Shown piece after piece: positions 8,350-11,038 of a stretch of DNA of 11,038 nucleotides; the first letter of the stretch is position 1, and every line of letters begins with the position of its first letter. The stretch lies in assembly GCA_023512255.1 (NCBI GenBank), contig JAILZY010000107.1, positions 1 to 11,038 on the forward strand. The letters are read 5' to 3'. The stretch comes from a bacterium (lineage in GTDB: Bacteria; SZUA-182; DTGQ01). The notes under the pieces were generated by a model that ran no database searches, had not been told where the DNA came from, and was given only the letters and a program-made list of their open reading frames with translations. A program made the translations under genes and the position numbers.

Positions 8350-8934
8350 TTAAGTCTTTTTAAGAATTACTTCGTCCACTAAGCCATACTCCTTGGCCTG
8401 TTCGGCGGACATATAATAATCTCGTTCCGTATCAGCCTGAATTTTGTCAAAAGGCTGCCCTGTATGCTTAACCAGGATTTCGTTCAGGCGCTTGCGCATG
8501 AGCAAGATTTCTCTGGCCTGAATATCCACATCCGTAGCCTGGCCTTGGAATCCACCAAGGGGTTGATGGATCAAGATCCTGGCATGAGGAAGTGCATAGC
8601 GTTTCCCTTTAGCTCCGGCAGCAAGGAGTAAGGCTCCCATGCTGGCGGCTTGGCCGATGCAGATGGTTGAGACATCTGGCTTGATATATTGCATCGTGTC
8701 ATAAATAGCCAATCCTGAAGTTACTACACCACCAGGGCTGTTTATATAGAGATGGATATCCTTATCAGGATCGTCCGCCTCCAAGAACAAAAGCTGGGCA
8801 ATAACAAGATTGGCAATATTGTCATCAATAGGACTACCCACAAATACAATCCGATCCTTCAGCAGTCGGGAGTAGATATCGTAGGCTCGCTCCCCACGGC
8901 TAGATTGTTCTACGACGATCGGTATCAGAGTCAT
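8350..8934 (-). CDS. clpP: ATP-dependent Clp protease proteolytic subunit ClpP
   Basis: ClpP is the serine peptidase that forms the double-heptamer barrel capped by ClpX. From the ATG chosen here it is 194 residues. Counting from an in-frame GTG four codons upstream (8946), the triad is Ser102 in GQAASMGA, His127 in ILIHQPLGG and Asp176 in ERDYYM, with spacings identical to E. coli. Subtract four for the ATG start. I prefer the ATG because the resulting [16 protein letters not shown] matches the usual ClpP N-terminus, and AAGGA lies four bases upstream. The GTG start would give 198 residues and has a GGAGGAG purine run at a longer distance. It lies 35 bases after tig and 32 before clpX. The family's usual N-terminal processing means the start choice may not alter the mature enzyme. 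Confidence 0.95.
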   Translation of the reverse strand: MTLIPIVVEQSSRGERAYDIYSRLLKDRIVFVGSPIDDNIANLVIAQLLFLEADDPDKDIHLYINSPGGVVTSGLAIYDTMQYIKPDVSTICIGQAASMGALLLAAGAKGKRYALPHARILIHQPLGGFQGQATDVDIQAREILLMRKRLNEILVKHTGQPFDKIQADTERDYYMSAEQAKEYGLVDEVILKKT

Positions 8935-8938
8935 TTCT

Positions 8939-8943
8939 TCCTT
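8939..8943 (-). promoter_or_regulatory. clpP ribosome binding site that decides the start
   Basis: AAGGA on the minus strand, four bases before the ATG at 8934, supports that start over the GTG at 8946. A stronger purine run (GGGGGAGGAG) lies further upstream, within the tig-clpP gap, 11 bases before the GTG, so dual initiation is possible. Confidence 0.5.
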
Positions 8944-8969
8944 CACCTTATATCTCGCTCCTCCCCCTG

Positions 8970-10232
8970 CTATCGAAGCTGGGCTTGTTCCAGCAGGAAG
9001 TCTATGGTTTTTCTTTCCTGAATGTTTCTTTCGATTTTTGCTTTGGATAATTTTTTACTCATTTCTTCAGGGGATTTATTGTACTGCCTGGCTAATAATT
9101 GAATCTGATGATCAATCTCTGCTGGCGTAACCTCGATTCCTTCTCGAAGAGCGATTTCCTGGAGAATAATAGCCACTTTTACATTTCTGACCGCTGTTTC
9201 CCGAAGATGCTCTCGCACCTTGGCGAGATTTTCCTTAGCCTGATCAAGCACCTGTCCTTGAGCCAATAATTGAAGCTCTAGATCGTAGACCAGCTCATCG
9301 GTTTCCTCCTCAATTAGAGCTTGCGGAGGAGTAATCGAAGTTTGAGCCAGTAATTTATGGAGTAAGGAGTCAGCCATCTTCGTTTTTGCCTCCCCCTCAC
9401 GCATTTTTTTAATCTTTTCGGCTACTTGTTCCTTAAGGCTTGTCAGGCTGTCAAACTCCCAGTCTTTGGCAAAATCATCATCAATTTCAGGGAGAACCTT
9501 TTCCTTGATTTCCTTAACTACCAGTTTGAAAGAAAATTTTTTCCCGGCCCATCGGTTATTCGGATAATCAGGCGGAAAATCTACTTCATATTCCCGTTCT
9601 TCGCCCTTGGTCAGACCGATAAGCTTTTGAGAAAATTCAGGCAAAAACGGCTGGGCACCTGGAATAATCAGCGCGTCTTTCTTTTTATAGATCAGGGTTT
9701 GGCCCTCTTGGTCCAAAATTTCATAATCAATGATCACCAGATCACCCTCCCGGATCGGACGGTCCGTGATGGCCTGATACCTAGCATGCTGCTCCTGCAG
9801 ATCTTTGAGGGCAGCTTGGATATCTTCTTCGGTCACTTCCACTTTCTCACGCTCGATCTCGATCCCCCGGTAGGGAGGCAATTCAACCCTGGGCCAGGTA
9901 GTTACAATCACCTTAAAGGATAGAGGTGCATGTTCCTGAACATGGAATTCACCTGCAAATTCAGGTTGTCCGATCAATTGGAGTTTCTTTTCCGCAACCG
10001 CCTTTTCAAAGTATTCCGGCACCAGGTCTTTGATGACCTCTGATTCGATTTTATTCCAAAAATAGGTCTTCAGTAAATCCCTTGGCACTTTGCCGGGCCG
10101 AAACCCTTTCAGCTTAGCGACAGAACCTACCAGCCGGTAGGCGGTATTGATCTTTCTAGTTACTACATCCTCAGGGATTTCAACTGTGACTTCCTTTTTA
10201 CTGTCTTCTAAATCGGTCACATCGATTTTCAT
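8970..10232 (-). CDS. tig: Trigger factor, ribosome-associated chaperone and prolyl isomerase
   Basis: The 420-residue product has the three-part trigger factor layout. The N-terminal ribosome-binding domain (about 1-115) contains the signature GFRPGKVP (43-50), whose loop contacts the ribosome near the exit tunnel. An FKBP-type prolyl isomerase domain follows (about 150-245, from [10 protein letters not shown] to FKLVVKEI). The rest is the helical SurA-like C-terminal chaperone body. Length is close to the E. coli protein (432). The ATG at 10232 has GAGGA just upstream with short spacing. It is the first protein gene after the tRNA cluster, 42 bases downstream of tRNA-Leu, and leads the clpP-clpX operon, coupling nascent-chain folding to degradation. 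Confidence 0.95.
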   Translation of the reverse strand: MKIDVTDLEDSKKEVTVEIPEDVVTRKINTAYRLVGSVAKLKGFRPGKVPRDLLKTYFWNKIESEVIKDLVPEYFEKAVAEKKLQLIGQPEFAGEFHVQEHAPLSFKVIVTTWPRVELPPYRGIEIEREKVEVTEEDIQAALKDLQEQHARYQAITDRPIREGDLVIIDYEILDQEGQTLIYKKKDALIIPGAQPFLPEFSQKLIGLTKGEEREYEVDFPPDYPNNRWAGKKFSFKLVVKEIKEKVLPEIDDDFAKDWEFDSLTSLKEQVAEKIKKMREGEAKTKMADSLLHKLLAQTSITPPQALIEEETDELVYDLELQLLAQGQVLDQAKENLAKVREHLRETAVRNVKVAIILQEIALREGIEVTPAEIDHQIQLLARQYNKSPEEMSKKLSKAKIERNIQERKTIDFLLEQAQLR

Positions 10233-10274
10233 GGATCCTCTCTCTTCCCCTGGCTCTATTATCTCTTATTTTTA

Positions 10275-10356
10275 TGCGAGAGGCGGGACTCGAACCCGCA
10301 TGGTTAACCCACTGGATCCTAAGTCCAGCGCGTCTGCCAAATTCCGCCACTCTCGC
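10275..10356 (-). tRNA. tRNA-Leu (anticodon UAG)
   Basis: The 7-base acceptor GCGAGAG pairs perfectly with CTCTCGC, followed by discriminator A. The anticodon stem CTGGA/TCCAG holds loop CTTAGGA, so the anticodon is UAG, reading CUN leucine codons. The T-arm is GCGGG/CCCGC with loop TTCGAGT, and the 12-base variable arm marks a class II tRNA. The 3' CCA is not encoded: TAA follows the discriminator, so the CCA-adding enzyme is needed. It lies 42 bases before tig. Confidence 0.95.
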
Positions 10357-10361
10357 TTTGA

Positions 10362-10409
10362 TTAATAAGACTATAATATTCTATAATAATTCTCTTAATA
10401 AGACTATAA
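10362..10409. repeat. Direct repeat upstream of tRNA-Leu
   Basis: TTAATAAGACTATAA occurs exactly twice, at 10362-10376 and 10395-10409, 33 bases apart, in the AT-rich stretch between the hairpin and tRNA-Leu. Any -10-like element here (TATAGT on the minus strand) lacks a clear -35. It may be a small local duplication. Confidence 0.7.
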
Positions 10410-10417
10410 CATCTTAT

Positions 10418-10498
10418 AAAAAATGGAGGCAACTCCACTCAAGGAGATGAGCCACCTGGTCAAGCCCTTCCCTTAAGACTACTTGAAGGAGTTCCTCC
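10418..10498 (-). terminator. Imperfect long hairpin with T-tract between tRNA-Lys and tRNA-Leu
   Basis: On the minus strand GGAGG, AACTCC and TCAAG-type segments (10498-10482) pair with the complementary segments at 10443-10425. This gives 16 base pairs interrupted by one bulge and a small internal loop, around a 38-base loop. The 3' arm is followed by one A and then six T (10423-10418), as in an intrinsic terminator. The loop is long for one. Shorter alternative stems such as GGAG-GAA-CTCC and GGAG-TTGC-CTCC exist, so an attenuator-like switch is conceivable. It could instead be a palindromic mobile or processing element. The hairpin is more GC-rich than its flanks. Confidence 0.45.
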
Positions 10499-10535
10499 AG
10501 TCTGCTGTATGATCATTTTTCGATCAATCAAAAAT

Positions 10536-10611
<76 letters not shown>

Positions 10612-10662
10612 ACGACTTTATTAATTCAGCCTGTGCAATCCCGACAAGACCGGGGTTAAACA

Positions 10663-10736
10663 TACGCCCGGCAGGGCTCGAACCTGCGGCCTGCGGATTC
10701 GAAGTCCGACGCTCTATCCAACTGAGCTACGGGCGC
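10663..10736 (-). tRNA. tRNA-Arg (anticodon UCG)
   Basis: Acceptor GCGCCCG pairs with CGGGCGT, the outermost pair being G1-U72. Discriminator is A and no CCA follows (TG instead). The anticodon loop CTTCGAA gives UCG, reading CGN arginine codons. D-stem GCTC/GAGC and T-arm GCAGG/CCTGC with loop TTCGAGC are intact. The outermost anticodon-stem pair (27-43) is a U-C mismatch; the other four pair. These blemishes do not by themselves suggest a pseudogene. Confidence 0.93.
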
Positions 10737-10764
10737 GATATTTATCTCATCAATGTTTATCTCA

Positions 10765-10843
10765 TGGGGTGAGTGGAGGGACTTGAACCCTCGGCCACTG
10801 GAGCCACAATCCAGTGCTCTATCCAAACTGAGCTACACTCACC
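10765..10843 (-). tRNA. tRNA-His (anticodon GUG)
   Basis: The extra 5' G-1 opposite discriminator C73, the identity element of histidine tRNA, is present. Acceptor GTGAGTG pairs perfectly with CACTCAC, and CCA is encoded. Anticodon stem CTGGA/TCCAG encloses TTGTGGC, giving GUG. T-arm GAGGG/CCCTC carries loop TTCAAGT. It is the first gene of the cluster, about 67 bases after the predicted transcription start. Its CCA end overlaps the second copy of a 10-base direct repeat, TTTATCTCAT (10741-10750 and 10756-10765). Confidence 0.96.
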
Positions 10844-10916
10844 ATAATCGATTGCCAAGAAATAAGCTTTTGATTTTTTTAACTAACCTTTTATATAATT
10901 ACTACAAAGTATAATT

Positions 10917-10945
10917 AGTATACACTATTAATTTCAATTTTTCAA
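10917..10945 (-). promoter_or_regulatory. Sigma-70 promoter of the tRNA cluster
   Basis: On the minus strand TTGAAA (10945 to 10940) and TATACT (10922 to 10917) are separated by exactly 17 bases; each is a one-base departure from consensus. Transcription would start near 10910, giving a leader of about 67 bases before tRNA-His. The rest of 10844-11038 is AT-rich and shows no gene. Read-through from here could also supply tig-clpP-clpX. Confidence 0.7.
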
Positions 10946-11038
10946 CTCATCAATTGGAGCCCCAGATGTTCCCCATTTATATCCAATCCTAGTACGATCT
11001 TGACCAGATTACAATTAGAAGGGAGTTTCTCATTTCCC

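Noticed and set aside
9426-9923. Plus-strand open frame of 165 codons opposite tig, the longest opposite-strand frame.
   Set aside because: It lies entirely within the well-supported tig gene and resembles no family; all other plus-strand frames are likewise antisense to conserved genes or unsupported in spacers.
10460-10516. An 18-codon minus-strand reading frame (MIIQQTGGTPSSSLKGRA) between tRNA-Lys and tRNA-Leu.
   Set aside because: It has no ribosome binding site, overlaps the hairpin arm, and is the length expected by chance.
10418-10535. T-box riboswitch, suggested by a structured element with a terminator near tRNA-Leu.
   Set aside because: The conserved T-box sequence is absent and the element sits inside a tRNA cluster rather than before an amino-acid gene.

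Overview
The window is a conserved bacterial housekeeping locus. Every supported gene lies on the minus strand, so transcription runs from high to low coordinates. In that order it carries a four-gene tRNA cluster (His, Arg, Lys, Leu), then tig, clpP and clpX, a 300-base gap, lon, der, a 177-base AT-rich gap, truA and asnB. The tRNA-tig-clpP-clpX-lon arrangement is one I associate with Desulfobacterota (the former Deltaproteobacteria, Geobacter-like genomes). Together with diderm-type ClpP, ClpX and Lon sequences it suggests a Gram-negative bacterium of that group or a nearby lineage. This is inference from gene order and protein resemblance, not a phylogeny. Genes have intermediate GC content and the spacers are very AT-rich.

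Region 10844-11038 is non-coding and holds a near-consensus sigma-70 promoter (TTGAAA, 17 bases, TATACT on the minus strand) driving the tRNA cluster. tRNA-His and tRNA-Lys encode their 3' CCA; tRNA-Arg and tRNA-Leu do not. Between tRNA-Lys and tRNA-Leu sits a GC-richer imperfect hairpin followed by six T residues, which resembles a long-loop intrinsic terminator or attenuator. tRNA-Leu ends 42 bases before the tig start, so tig-clpP-clpX is probably read partly from the tRNA promoter.

Region 7073-10232 encodes trigger factor (folding of nascent chains on the ribosome), ClpP (protease barrel) and ClpX (unfoldase), closely spaced as one operon. After the 300-base repeat-rich leader with its own candidate promoter comes lon, the second ATP-dependent protease, which ends in a duplicated 11-residue low-complexity tail. 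der (ribosome-assembly GTPase) begins two bases after the lon stop. truA (tRNA pseudouridine synthase) and asnB (glutamine-hydrolysing asparagine synthase) follow and may form a transcript of their own. The shared theme is translation and protein quality control.

I did not find an undescribed system here. The points worth a second look are small: the hairpin with T-tract inside the tRNA cluster, the recurring GCTCTTAT motif in two intergenic regions, the tandem repeat at the lon 3' end, and the mixed encoding of CCA. All gene assignments rest on motifs read by eye; no database search was possible.
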